From positions 620,001 through 684,000 of the forward strand of contig OZ246975.1 of NCBI GenBank assembly GCA_965232485.1: DNA of 64,000 nucleotides. Reading direction: 5' to 3'. The notes below the pieces were generated by a model that ran no database searches, was not told the DNA's origin, and saw only the letters and a list, made by a program, of their open reading frames with translations. The translations under genes and the position numbers were made by a program. This DNA comes from VXPQ01 sp965232485. Lineage in GTDB: Bacteria > Bacteroidota > Rhodothermia > Rhodothermales > VXPQ01. Position 1 is the stretch's first letter; each line of letters opens with the position of its first letter. Shown in pieces: positions 9,120 to 16,904 of the stretch.

Positions 9120-9557
9120 TCAGCCTGAAATTCCGGACGTATCCGTCGTATCCACATCCGTCTCCTTGTCCGCAACGGCCGCTTTATGCAGGAATACGTA
9201 ACTCCATGCGAGGAGCGCCAGTAACACGGCTGCATACAGCGCTACGAACGGAGGGGGGATGGCCTGGAGGCTATCATCATACTCCAGCCAGGTCCCCATA
9301 TCCGGGAATCCCGCAAACGCCAGCGCGGCGACGACAATGAGCGCTAGGCCGCACAAGATCACGTACACCTTTGCCGCCTTGTGCCATAACGGATGCGCAT
9401 AAAACAACCCGATCCCGATCAGCAACAAGAGCAGGTCCTTATCCAAACCGAAACCAATACGTCCTTCGGACAATCCGATCAGCCATCGCAAAACTTCTTC
9501 GGCGCTGAGTACGATCAGGAGAAGGCCCAGGGCCTTGAGCATAAACCGTTCTTTCAT
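9120..9557 (-). CDS. Predicted inner-membrane protein, four helices
   Basis: About 145 residues from MKERFML; a start at MLKALG (9542) is also possible. Four hydrophobic stretches are visible: LGLLLIVLSAEEVLRWLI, LLLLLIGIGLFYA, VYVILCGLALIVVAALAFAG and FVALYAAVLLALLAWSYVFL. A short polar Asp/Thr-rich C-terminus follows. No known family is recognised. A second, broken copy of the first codons lies near 10790-10835, so this gene, or a relative, was duplicated locally. Confidence 0.6.
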   Translation of the reverse strand: MKERFMLKALGLLLIVLSAEEVLRWLIGLSEGRIGFGLDKDLLLLLIGIGLFYAHPLWHKAAKVYVILCGLALIVVAALAFAGFPDMGTWLEYDDSLQAIPPPFVALYAAVLLALLAWSYVFLHKAAVADKETDVDTTDTSGISG

Positions 9558-9955
9558 CCTTTTACAGGGTCGGGACTGGACAGCGGACGTTGCAGGGCTT
9601 CCGTGCGGCGCACCGTACGCGAACGCCAAATGTTACGGAAATGAGAATGCGGAGACGCAATATATGGAATACCCTGAACAGGATCGCGCCAACGCCTGTC
9701 TCCTGACGACCTCCCGCACTGTTTGGAGCGACCTTCCAATTCGCCCCAAACGAAAAACGCCAAACCCCCTTGACAACTTGCCTTGCTATGGAAAGAACCC
9801 CCGAAAGGCGCGGAAAACAAAACCTCTTGATTCTACGGGTACTGTGGCGGCGTCCGACAGGCGAACTGCGCATCCACGGCGCTGCCGGCGTTCCAGAACG
9901 CCAAGAGCGTGGATAAGGCGCAAAAAGACATCATTGGGGAATATTGGGCAACGGC
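9558..9955. other. Intergenic segment with a repeat shared with 11236-11263
   Basis: No gene is seen. Positions 9756-9784 (AACGCCAAACCCCCTTGACA then ACTTGCCT) are repeated almost exactly at 11236-11263. There the TTGACA is followed by a good -10 box; here it is not. Confidence 0.55.
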
Positions 9956-10675
9956 TCACGTTTCCATTACACTGTCTGCCTTTTCCAGAGGAGCGGGACC
10001 CAGAGGAGTGGGAGAGACCTCGACATGGATGTTATCGTCGCCCGTCGCCGGCAGAAAAAGTTTTACGGCTCTATTGCCAATAGCGCGGGTCAATCCATAG
10101 TCATATATTCCGCCAATGACGCCGCCTATAATTGGTATGGCCTTGTGGAGATTTATTGCACCCCTCTGTCCAAATTTTGTTAATAGCCTAAAGCCAACGG
10201 CCTTATTTATTTTAGTTAGAACTGCTCCAGGGAGTTTTTTTTGGAGGGACGTCTTGGCGATCTTTTGACCTACCGTTATTCCTGCCTGTTTAAGAATCTT
10301 GTTCCCTGTAGCAGCGCCAACAAGGCAAGTGAAACAAAGGGTTTTCACGCGATCATCGTTTAGATCATAGCCCCCCATGTACGCTATGCTCGCGATCATG
10401 CGAATCTGAATGAACAGTACGCTGGCCAGGTTCGCGGGCAGCGTGACGGGTATCGTCATAATTCCCGGAAGCCCCGTCATAAATCCCACAGCGCCTGCCT
10501 TGTTTTTTTGCCACCTGACAAGCGCCTTTGCGTCTTCTCGGGGCGAGCCATATCCGCCTTTATAGCTTTCAGCTATATCTATGGCCCCGTGGATAGGCCC
10601 ATGGTTTTCGAGGACCTGCTTGTAGGCCCACTCAAGTACCTGTTCAAGTTTTCTATCGTTTAGCTTTTCGGGCAT
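9956..10675 (-). CDS. EcsC family protein
   Basis: A 239-residue protein with the features of the EcsC family. It has a helical N-terminus (EQVLEWAYKQVLE), a hydrophobic Gly-rich segment (GAVGFMTGLPGIMTIPVTLP), then IRMIASIAYMGGYDLNDDRV followed by CFTCLVGAATGNKILKQAG, and a second Gly-rich hydrophobic segment IPIIGGVIGGIYDYG. EcsC proteins are membrane-associated; in Bacillus the name comes from the ecsABC transporter operon. Their biochemical role is unsettled, and they also occur as stand-alone genes in defence or stress contexts. No ABC transporter is adjacent here. Homology is clear but the role is unknown. Confidence 0.85.
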   Translation of the reverse strand: MPEKLNDRKLEQVLEWAYKQVLENHGPIHGAIDIAESYKGGYGSPREDAKALVRWQKNKAGAVGFMTGLPGIMTIPVTLPANLASVLFIQIRMIASIAYMGGYDLNDDRVKTLCFTCLVGAATGNKILKQAGITVGQKIAKTSLQKKLPGAVLTKINKAVGFRLLTKFGQRGAINLHKAIPIIGGVIGGIYDYGLTRAIGNRAVKLFLPATGDDNIHVEVSPTPLGPAPLEKADSVMET

Positions 10676-11120
10676 TCCGTATCTCCTGTGCTAAGTTGTT
10701 GTTTCGTATCCGTCACCCCGGCGGGGTGGCGGCCAACAAGTAGCGCAGAACTACAGGAATGATCCTGCCTATTTGTCAGAGCCAGCGTTATAATCAGGCT
10801 CTGGCGTTCAGCAGGCCCACAGATTTGAGCATGAATCGCTCCTATACACATAGAGGGGCGCCCAGCGTCAGCCCTTGTTGGTTGCCTCCAACGTAGTTAC
10901 GATTAGAACTGTTATCGGAAGTAAAGAGCGGAGAAAGTGCGCTGAGGCGGTGGAAATATATGAAAACGCTCTCTCTGATGCACAAGCGTACAGTAAATCA
11001 GGAGGCGTATTTTCTGGATTGCGATGAATCTGGGCCTGGGCGACCCCATTCCGAGAAAGCGGGTCAATGAACCAGCGCGGGTAATCGCATCAGAAAATCC
11101 CGTCGCCGGAAAACGCACGA

Positions 11121-11153
11121 AAGCATCGGGGCTGGCGAAAAGCCCCGATGCTT
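11121..11153. terminator. Strong 13-bp hairpin
   Basis: AAGCATCGGGGCT and its exact complement AGCCCCGATGCTT are separated by a 7-nt loop GGCGAAA. There is no U-tract on either side, so it may be a structured RNA or an element core rather than a classical intrinsic terminator. Confidence 0.5.
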
Positions 11154-11249
11154 GCGACCGTTTTCTGTACGTTGCCCCAAGCCCCAAACCCGCTGGGGGC
11201 TGCCTGAGAGTCTCCCCGGCGCCGATTAAGATTAAAACGCCAAACCCCC

Positions 11250-11278
11250 TTGACAACTTGCCTCTGGCTCCTTATATT
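11250..11278 (+). promoter_or_regulatory. Sigma70-type promoter
   Basis: TTGACA (11250-11255), a 17-bp spacer, then TATATT (11273-11278). It matches the E. coli-type consensus at 11 of 12 positions and points toward the palindrome and the short frame at 11318. Confidence 0.6.
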
Positions 11279-11280
11279 GT

Positions 11281-11316
11281 TTCTACTTCCGATAACAGTT
11301 CTTATCGGAAGTAGAA
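11281..11316. promoter_or_regulatory. 36-bp perfect palindrome at the expected transcription start
   Basis: TTCTACTTCCGATAA is followed by CAGTTC and then the exact complement TTATCGGAAGTAGAA. It starts 3 bp after the -10 box, which is where a repressor would block initiation. In RNA it would also form a 15-bp stem. Confidence 0.6.
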
Positions 11317-11317
11317 T

Positions 11318-11431
11318 ATGGATAAAGGCGCAGGAAAGGAGCAACTGGTCTTTGGTGGTCATGGCGTCCTTTCATTGCATGCGCACCTGGGCTTAAGCCG
11401 CTCGCAATGCGCGTCCCGGCGCGCGACTTGA
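11318..11431 (+). CDS. Short frame directly after the promoter-palindrome, cut by the IS
   Basis: An ATG immediately after the palindrome opens a 37-codon frame (MDKGAGKEQLVFGGHG...). Its TGA uses the first base of the IS5-family element. It may be the 5' remnant of a gene interrupted by the insertion, or may not be translated. No family is recognised. Confidence 0.25.
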   Translation: MDKGAGKEQLVFGGHGVLSLHAHLGLSRSQCASRRAT

Positions 11432-12603
11432 GGATACTCTGATTTAATCCCCCGTTTGTATTTTACGGTATATCCCATTACCAATCGAGGAAATCCGATG
11501 CTCCAGTTTTCATTCGAGGACGTAGCCTACCAAAGCCGCACGAAAAAGACGCGTAACCAGCGATTTCTCGAGCAGATGGACTCGGTGCTTCCATGGGAGG
11601 CTTTTCTTTCGGAGTTGGAGCCTTTCTATCCGCAGGGAGCAAGGGGTCGTCCTCCGGTCGGTTTTGAAACGATGCTTCGTATCTACTTCATGCAGCAGTG
11701 GTTCGGTCATTCGGATCCGGGCATGGAAGACGCTCTTCACGACAATATCGCGATGCGTCGTTTCGCTCGTCTTGACGCGGGCTACGCGCCGGACGAGACG
11801 ACGATATGCAAGTTTCGCCACTGGCTCGAGGAGCGCGGGCTGACGAAGAGGCTTCTGTCGATTAGCAACAAGCATCTTCGTGCTCACGGCGTCATGGTTC
11901 GCGAGGGCAGCATAGTGGACGCGACGATCATTTCTGCTCCTGCGTCTACGAAGAACCGCACCGGCGCGCGCGATCCTGAGATGAAGTCCACTCGCAAGGC
12001 GAACAAGTGGCGTTTCGGGATGAAAGCGCATATCGGCACGGACACGCAGGGCTATGTGCACAGCGTAGAGGTGACGGCTGCGAACGTGCACGACGTGACG
12101 ATGATGGAGCAGTGTCTGCACGGCGAGGAGAAGGAGATTTACGGCGACAAGGGCTACGCGTGCCGAAAGCGCAAGGAGCAGGCCGAGTCGCAAGGCGTCG
12201 CCTGGCGGGTGTTGCGCAAGGCGGCCAGAGGCAGGAAACTGACCTGCGCGGACGCTTCGTTCAATCGCAAGAGCAACCGCATTCGTGCGCGCGTAGAACA
12301 TCCCTTCGGGGTGGTCAAGCATCTTTGGGGTTACCGCAAGACGCGCTACCGGGGGTTGCGCAAGAACGCGGCGCAGGTCTATACGCTGTTTGCGCTGGCG
12401 AATTTCTACATGGCGCGCAAGAAATTGATAGCTGTCGCCCGATAGGTATGCCCGAGCGCCCCGTTTTGAGGCGCCCGGGGCGCAAAAACACGACAATATC
12501 GACGATTTAACGTTGGATTCGACCAAAAATCGCTCCCTGTACGCATCGAAATCTTCAATGCCTTCAATCTGACCCCCAAACACCGGATTGATCAGAGTAT
12601 CCT
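11431..12603 (+). mobile_element. IS5-family insertion sequence, about 1.17 kb
   Basis: The transposase gene is enclosed by imperfect inverted repeats: left AGGATACTCTGATTTAATCC (11431-11450), right GGATTGATCAGAGTATCCT (12585-12603), whose complement is AGGATACTCTGATCAATCC. The ends agree at about 17 of 19 positions. A target-site duplication is not clear. Ends of the same type occur alone or in pairs at several other places in the window. Confidence 0.85.
11498..12445 (+). CDS. IS5-family DDE transposase
   Basis: 315 residues from the ATG at 11498; the frame is open from 11456, but the N-terminal InsH-like sequence begins at MLQFSFED. The catalytic triad is visible: D141 (GSIVDATII), D217 (IYGDKGYA) and E267 (RARVEHPFGVVK). 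The length and the RPPVGFETMLRIYFMQQW segment fit the IS5 group. The gene looks intact with no internal stop, so it could still be active and could mobilise related short elements in trans. Confidence 0.93.
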   Translation: MLQFSFEDVAYQSRTKKTRNQRFLEQMDSVLPWEAFLSELEPFYPQGARGRPPVGFETMLRIYFMQQWFGHSDPGMEDALHDNIAMRRFARLDAGYAPDETTICKFRHWLEERGLTKRLLSISNKHLRAHGVMVREGSIVDATIISAPASTKNRTGARDPEMKSTRKANKWRFGMKAHIGTDTQGYVHSVEVTAANVHDVTMMEQCLHGEEKEIYGDKGYACRKRKEQAESQGVAWRVLRKAARGRKLTCADASFNRKSNRIRARVEHPFGVVKHLWGYRKTRYRGLRKNAAQVYTLFALANFYMARKKLIAVAR

Positions 12604-12906
12604 TGAATAAGCCCTCCGGCTTGCCCGGCGGTCGCAAGCGGGATCAGCGCGGCGCGCATATTCACTGGACAATCCAGACAGCCTGTGCTCGCCCAGGAGC
12701 AACATAGCCATGGCGGGAGTAAACGCCGGGCGTATGCCATAACCATTAAGACGCGCGGCGACACGCCGGGCGTATGCCATAACCATTAAGACGCGCGGCG
12801 ACACGCCGGGCGTATGCCATAACCATTAAGACGCGCGGCGGCACGCCGGGCGTATAGCGACCTGCCCGCGCCCGAAAACACAACAAACCAAACAAGCCCA
12901 ACCAGC
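12604..12906. other. Gene-free leader of the tyrosine recombinase with direct repeats
   Basis: No gene is seen between the IS right end and the recombinase, apart from the 40-bp repeat array at 12723-12855. Confidence 0.6.
12723..12855. repeat. 40-bp direct repeats, 3 full copies plus a partial
   Basis: Copies start at 12723, 12763, 12803 and 12843. Each begins CGCCGGGCGT and ends ACGCGCGGCG, which are inverted complements at 9 of 10 positions around a 17-bp centre (ATGCCATAACCATTAAG). The fourth copy breaks off after CGTAT. The unit is therefore itself an imperfect palindrome and lies about 50 bp upstream of a tyrosine recombinase. Confidence 0.9.
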
Positions 12907-13899
12907 ATGGCGCCCACGCCCCCGGATATCTATTCCACCGATCTGACCACCTTGATGGACGTCGCCACGGGTATTATCCGCCCGGACGCCAACCTCGTCG
13001 AAGCGTTTCTGGATCGGTATGATCGCCCCAAAACGCGCAAGGCCTACGGAGACGATTTATCTGCTTTCTTCGGAGCCGATTCTGCAGACCTCGTTACGGT
13101 GCGTGAACTGTCGTTTACCGACATCAACCGGCACATTGCAGAGATGGAGAAAAACGGCTACAAGCCCGCCACGATCAAACGCCGCCTCGCAGCCATCCGG
13201 GGATTTTGCGAATGGCTGGTGGCCCTGGGCATATTGACCCGAAACCCGGCCAACCGGCATGTCCTGCGCCGGGTCCGCAAATCGAGCAGCCGCGACGGCG
13301 CCCGCATCGTATTGACCGCCGAGCAAGCCGGACGGCTCGTGCAGGCGGCGTCGAATCCCGGCCCGGACGGCAAGCAAGCCCATTCGGCGCCGCGGGATCG
13401 GGCGCTGTTGCTTACCCTCCTCCATTGCGTATTGCGCCGCTCCGAAGCCGCCGCCATGAACGCAGAGGATATTCGTACGCTCGGAAAGTACCAGGTGCTC
13501 GACTTGCCCGACACGAAGGGCGGCGCCGATCAGTACGTGAAAATTCCCCTGCATGTCGTGGAAGAAATCGACCGCATGAAAACCTGTTACGGCATTACGG
13601 ACGGCCCCCTTTGGCGCTCTTTAAGCAACAACAGCTTCGGGAAGCGCCTTTCGGAGCGCTCCATCTACGGCGTCGTGGATCGCACCGCGCGACGAGCCGG
13701 GCTTCCACAGGAAATCGGAGCGCATTCGCTCCGCCACACGGGCTGCACCCTGGCCATCGAGTCCGGGGCTTCCATTCAGCAGGTGCAGTCGCATGCCCGC
13801 CACAAGAAAATCGAAACAACCATGGTGTACGTGCATCAACGGGATCGTCTTCGCGACAGCGCGGCGGACTACATCCATATCGACGAGGAAGCGCCTTGA
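12907..13899 (+). CDS. Tyrosine recombinase (XerC/XerD-like)
   Basis: 330 residues with an N-terminal SAM-like core-binding domain (about 25-115: VEAFLDRYDRPKTRKAYGDDL) and a C-terminal catalytic domain. The catalytic set can be read: R177 (VLRRSEAA), H273 and R276 (HSLRHT), H299 (ARHKKIETTM) and nucleophile Y308 (MVYVH). It would cut and rejoin DNA at paired inverted arms by a covalent 3'-phosphotyrosine. The length suits Xer or cassette-integrase types. The position, next to an array of palindromic 40-bp repeats and an IS-rich region, suggests an integrase of a mobile element rather than the housekeeping Xer pair. Confidence 0.9.
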   Translation: MAPTPPDIYSTDLTTLMDVATGIIRPDANLVEAFLDRYDRPKTRKAYGDDLSAFFGADSADLVTVRELSFTDINRHIAEMEKNGYKPATIKRRLAAIRGFCEWLVALGILTRNPANRHVLRRVRKSSSRDGARIVLTAEQAGRLVQAASNPGPDGKQAHSAPRDRALLLTLLHCVLRRSEAAAMNAEDIRTLGKYQVLDLPDTKGGADQYVKIPLHVVEEIDRMKTCYGITDGPLWRSLSNNSFGKRLSERSIYGVVDRTARRAGLPQEIGAHSLRHTGCTLAIESGASIQQVQSHARHKKIETTMVYVHQRDRLRDSAADYIHIDEEAP

Positions 13900-14146
13900 T
13901 CGCCGCGCAATGTCGTTTGCGTTGCCTGCGTTGCCCGATTTCCTTGCGAACGGATCCCGGGAATCGTTTTGCCCGAAAATCCGGTCCGACAGCGGAACGA
14001 CTTCCATCCTCGTTTTGGGACGAGCAGACGGATACGCGCCAAACGAATTCATTCGTCCCTGCCCCCTACCCTTTTAGCACTCCTGAACGTTGCCGCCACA
14101 ATGCAACAGAATACACGCAAAAAACCCGGCTTCAAGAAATAATAGA

Positions 14147-15058
14147 ATGAAAGTAATACCTTTGATTACAGGACCTACTGCGGTGGGCAAGACGGAATTA
14201 TTAATAAATATTTCAGAAATACTTGAAATAGAAATTGTCTCTGCGGATAGCCGGCAGGTCTATCGGGAACTGAACATCGGAGTGGCGAAGCCCGACCCGG
14301 AAGTCCTGGAGCGCCTCCCCCATCATTTCGTGAACGAACGATCGCTCGGAGACATTTTTTCGGCAGGCCAATTCATGGAGGAGGCGCGGAGACGCATTGG
14401 AGATATCCTCCGACGAGGGCGCATTCCGATCGTTGCAGGCGGCTCTACTCTGTACCTGCGCGCCCTTGAACATGGCCTTGCCGACATCCCCGACGTTCCC
14501 TCCGCGGTTCGGGAGGATATCCAGCGCCGCCTGGAACAGAAAGGCCCGGAGGCGCTGTACGCCGCATTGCAAAAGGTCGATCCCCGCGCCGCCGCCGCAA
14601 TGGACGCCACGAAAACGCAGCGCCTTGCGCGCGCCCTGGAGGTGTACGAGGCCACCGGCGTACCGCTCAGCCGTTTTCACGAAATCAGGCGGCCGAGTCC
14701 CTATGTCTTCCGGACGGTCATTTTGCGGCGTCCTCGCGCCGACCTCTACGCCCGCATCGAACGTCGCGCGGACGCCATGCTGGCCGCCGGCCTAATAGAC
14801 GAAGTGCGCGGCCTGCTCGAAGCAGGATACGATCCAGCGCTCAATTCGCTGCGCGCGATCGGCTACCGGGAGCCCATCGCTTTCCTGAAGGGAGAGATCG
14901 ACGAAGCCGAGATGACGCGCCTGATCAAGCAGAACACGCGCAGGTACGCCAAGCGCCAGGAAACATGGTTTCGGAGGCATTCCGAAGCGGCGTACGTGGA
15001 CGCCGCCCAGGACGCCCCCGCCCTGCTCGCCGAAGTGCAGGAGCGCCTAAGGCTTTAA
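14147..15058 (+). CDS. miaA: tRNA dimethylallyltransferase
   Basis: 303 residues from the ATG at 14147. It transfers a dimethylallyl group to N6 of A37 in tRNAs that read UNN codons. The P-loop GPTAVGKTEL is at residues 9-18, followed by the substrate segment SADSRQVYRELNIGVAKP and, near the C-terminus, LRAIGYREPIAFLKGEID. All are diagnostic of MiaA. The first 30 codons are visibly more AT-rich than the rest. The stop codon TAA coincides with the first bases of the short IS-derived element that follows. Confidence 0.96.
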   Translation: MKVIPLITGPTAVGKTELLINISEILEIEIVSADSRQVYRELNIGVAKPDPEVLERLPHHFVNERSLGDIFSAGQFMEEARRRIGDILRRGRIPIVAGGSTLYLRALEHGLADIPDVPSAVREDIQRRLEQKGPEALYAALQKVDPRAAAAMDATKTQRLARALEVYEATGVPLSRFHEIRRPSPYVFRTVILRRPRADLYARIERRADAMLAAGLIDEVRGLLEAGYDPALNSLRAIGYREPIAFLKGEIDEAEMTRLIKQNTRRYAKRQETWFRRHSEAAYVDAAQDAPALLAEVQERLRL

Positions 15059-15189
15059 GTATGCTCCGATTAAGCCTGCGAAGCCCCGCATCCGCAATGT
15101 TTTCCGCTGATTTCAACGATACGATCATAAGGTCTTGTACGCGCGCGAAAGCGACGCGCCGAGCGAAGTGGTTTTGATCAGAGTATCCA
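15057..15189. mobile_element. IS5-end MITE, copy A
   Basis: It starts AAGTATGCTCCGATTAAG and ends TGATCAGAGTATCC, the latter identical to the right end of the IS at 11431-12603. The interior (CCGCAATGTTTTCCGC, TTTCAACGAT, GAGCGAAGTGGTT) matches copy B at 20250-20420. It has no coding capacity. Confidence 0.75.
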
Positions 15190-15202
15190 TAGAGAACTTC
15201 GC

Positions 15203-15223
15203 GGGCTTGATCAGAGTATACTT
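15203..15223. repeat. Solo IS5-type end
   Basis: GGGCTTGATCAGAGTATACTT repeats the right-end sequence of the IS family, 14 bp beyond copy A and only 3 bp before the next start codon. Confidence 0.6.
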
Positions 15224-15226
15224 GCA

Positions 15227-16288
15227 ATGAGTCATCTTCCTCTTTGGACCGTGAAATCCCGTTTCCCGATAGTTATTGCCTGCACGATGCTCATGGCCGC
15301 GCCCACGCCTGCAAAAGCGCAGGCCGTGTTTGGAGCATATCTGCATGAAATAGAAACGGACGCGGCAGCAGCGAAGGCGCGAGCATGGGCAACGGAGGCG
15401 GAAGCATGGGCAGCAACCGTTCGCAGCAATATCGCTCGCCCGGAAACAGAGAAAGGGAAAAATGCCGAGGATAATAATGCGGCTTTGCTGCAAATGATTT
15501 CAAGGACCCGGGAACTGGTTGCGATGCAGCAGGAAAGGACTTTGGCGCTCCGGGACTTTTCGGGTACTTTTTTTGCCCGGAAAAGGGTTTCGGAATTGTG
15601 GGAAGATATTTCCAGGGCGCGGGAAAACGCCGCATTCGCCCAGCAAATGGCTTTGGAAGCGCAAGAAAGGGAAAATATGGCGAGAGCGCAGTCTGATTCC
15701 CTCAAAAGAGCGTTGGGAGACTGGTGGTGGGGGCGGTCGGAAGGCTGGCAGTGGGAGCATGCGGCGGAAACGCACGACATGGCCTGTCAGGCGTGGCTAA
15801 AAGCGATGGAATCATGGGATCGCGCAACAATATCCCTGGGGTGGGCGGCGGAAGAATGGGGCAAGGCGCTACCTCTTGAAACTTCCGATCTGTTCGATGT
15901 CTTGCAAGAGCATTTAACGCCAGAAGGGGTCATTGTGCTTGTTTGGGAGGATCTTCCTTTGTACCCAATGACCAATGTTCCTGCATTCCGGAACGTTGGC
16001 GCATTCAACTTCAGCGGAGATATAAACGAGCACGTCAAATTCGGCCAATTCATGGATATGGAGAATCTCTGGGCTACGGATATTGAGCTTGGCGATTATT
16101 TGCTTGACGTCTCCCCGGGTTGCAGCATGGATGCAAATGCCTTGCCAGGAAGTCAGGCCCGACAGGACTTTGCCGCATGCCTGATTTCTGTTCTTTCGTT
16201 CAACTGTAAACCGGGAGCGTATATTTTCAGGATTGATAATGAGTACCGCGCCTGGTCGAGCAATATTGCCTGCGCCACGGGGGATTAA
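15227..16288 (+). CDS. Secreted protein of unknown function with Ala-rich coiled region
   Basis: 353 residues. An N-terminal signal sequence (IVIACTMLMAAPTPAKAQA) is followed by a long Ala/Glu/Arg-rich helical segment (about 38-230). This contains repeated WA/AWA patterns (ARAWATEAEAWAATV, SWDRATISLGWAAEEW) and Trp-rich GDWWWGRSEGWQWEH, probably a coiled coil. A more globular C-terminus with four Cys (GCSMDAN, ACLI, FNCKPG, NIACATG) may be disulfide-bonded in the periplasm. No family is recognised. The region immediately upstream is an IS-derived end, which may carry or have replaced its promoter. Confidence 0.65.
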   Translation: MSHLPLWTVKSRFPIVIACTMLMAAPTPAKAQAVFGAYLHEIETDAAAAKARAWATEAEAWAATVRSNIARPETEKGKNAEDNNAALLQMISRTRELVAMQQERTLALRDFSGTFFARKRVSELWEDISRARENAAFAQQMALEAQERENMARAQSDSLKRALGDWWWGRSEGWQWEHAAETHDMACQAWLKAMESWDRATISLGWAAEEWGKALPLETSDLFDVLQEHLTPEGVIVLVWEDLPLYPMTNVPAFRNVGAFNFSGDINEHVKFGQFMDMENLWATDIELGDYLLDVSPGCSMDANALPGSQARQDFAACLISVLSFNCKPGAYIFRIDNEYRAWSSNIACATGD

Positions 16289-16751
16289 ACGACAACCCTG
16301 CGCCGACCGCCCTGTGCGAAACCCCTCGGTGTCGTAAAGCGCGAGACGCGTTCGCGCATTAATTAGCGTACCGAATGGGGCCATGAGCGCAGGCCCGCCC
16401 GTCGTTCGCCTGACCATTTTCTCCGCGTTCATCCGGCAAACGGGACCCGAATTCCCCGCCTTGGCCCGGTGGATTTTTCTCTCGCTCCCCCGCCAGGCCC
16501 CGCGGCTCTTCGCGCGCCTCCTCTTATCCCGTGGCGCTCCCCCCTCCCCCGCCAGGCGCCCGCGGCCGTAAAGTCCCTGTTTCGGGAAACGCGCTCCGGA
16601 ACCGGTTTCCCCCGGCATGGGAACCCTCTTTCGGCTTCGCTTTGGTCGAATCCTGTCGCGCTCTGGCGCGGCAGACTCCGGAAAACCGCATCGCAGCGCA
16701 CCGTACGCCCCGATAATCCCCTCCCCCGCCAGGCGCCCGCGGCGGCAAAAC
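16289..16751. other. GC-rich gene-free region with repeated 23-bp motif
   Basis: No supported gene is seen. CTCCCCCGCCAGGCGCCCGC(GGC) occurs three times (about 16486, 16543 and 16722), the first in a slightly shorter form. The palindrome array follows directly. Confidence 0.55.
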
Positions 16752-16904
16752 GGTATACCGATCAGTCTACCGTCGAATCGCATAAGTATACTAATGAGTA
16801 TACTCATAGGGAACAAAGGTATACTAAACGGTATACCACGGGAAACGCCCGGTAGACCGATGAGTATACCTGCCTTGGCGCAGGCGTAGACTGGGCGGTA
16901 TACC
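16752..16904. promoter_or_regulatory. Array of five phased 20-bp palindromic operators
   Basis: Five sites of the form RGTAKAC-N6-GTMTACY lie at 16752-16771, 16785-16804, 16818-16837, 16851-16870 and 16885-16904 (the fifth starts with C). Starts are 33, 33, 33 and 34 bp apart, about three helical turns, and the 13-14 bp gaps are not conserved. The best sites are perfect dyads (AGTATAC..GTATACT, GGTATAC..GTATACC). The array is 158 bp upstream of a TetR-family gene, so autoregulation by that protein is the simplest reading. Confidence 0.8.

Larger units (their letters stand above)
10905..11316. repeat. MITE-like segment with inverted ends
   Basis: AGAACTGTTATCGGAAGTA (10905-10923) is the exact reverse complement of 11284-11302. 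The roughly 400 bp between them encode nothing recognisable. It could be a non-autonomous element, or simply two copies of one operator. Confidence 0.45.
10676..11317. other. Gene-free region bounded by inverted repeats
   Basis: No supported gene is seen. It contains a broken copy of the 5' end of the membrane gene at 9120-9557 (about 10790-10835, minus, RFMLKSVGLL), an inverted-repeat pair at 10905-10923 and 11284-11302, a strong hairpin (11121-11153) and a promoter-like pair (11250-11278). Confidence 0.6.

Noticed and set aside
12723..12855. CRISPR or integron attC array
   Set aside because: Units abut without spacers; no cas genes, no cassettes and no integron-specific integrase insert are visible.
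16383..16571. 62-codon gene in the GC-rich gap
   Set aside because: Consists largely of the repeated GC-rich motif; no ribosome site and no family.
16752..16904. Plasmid iteron origin
   Set aside because: No replication initiator or partition gene is adjacent, and flanks are chromosomal; an operator array fits better.
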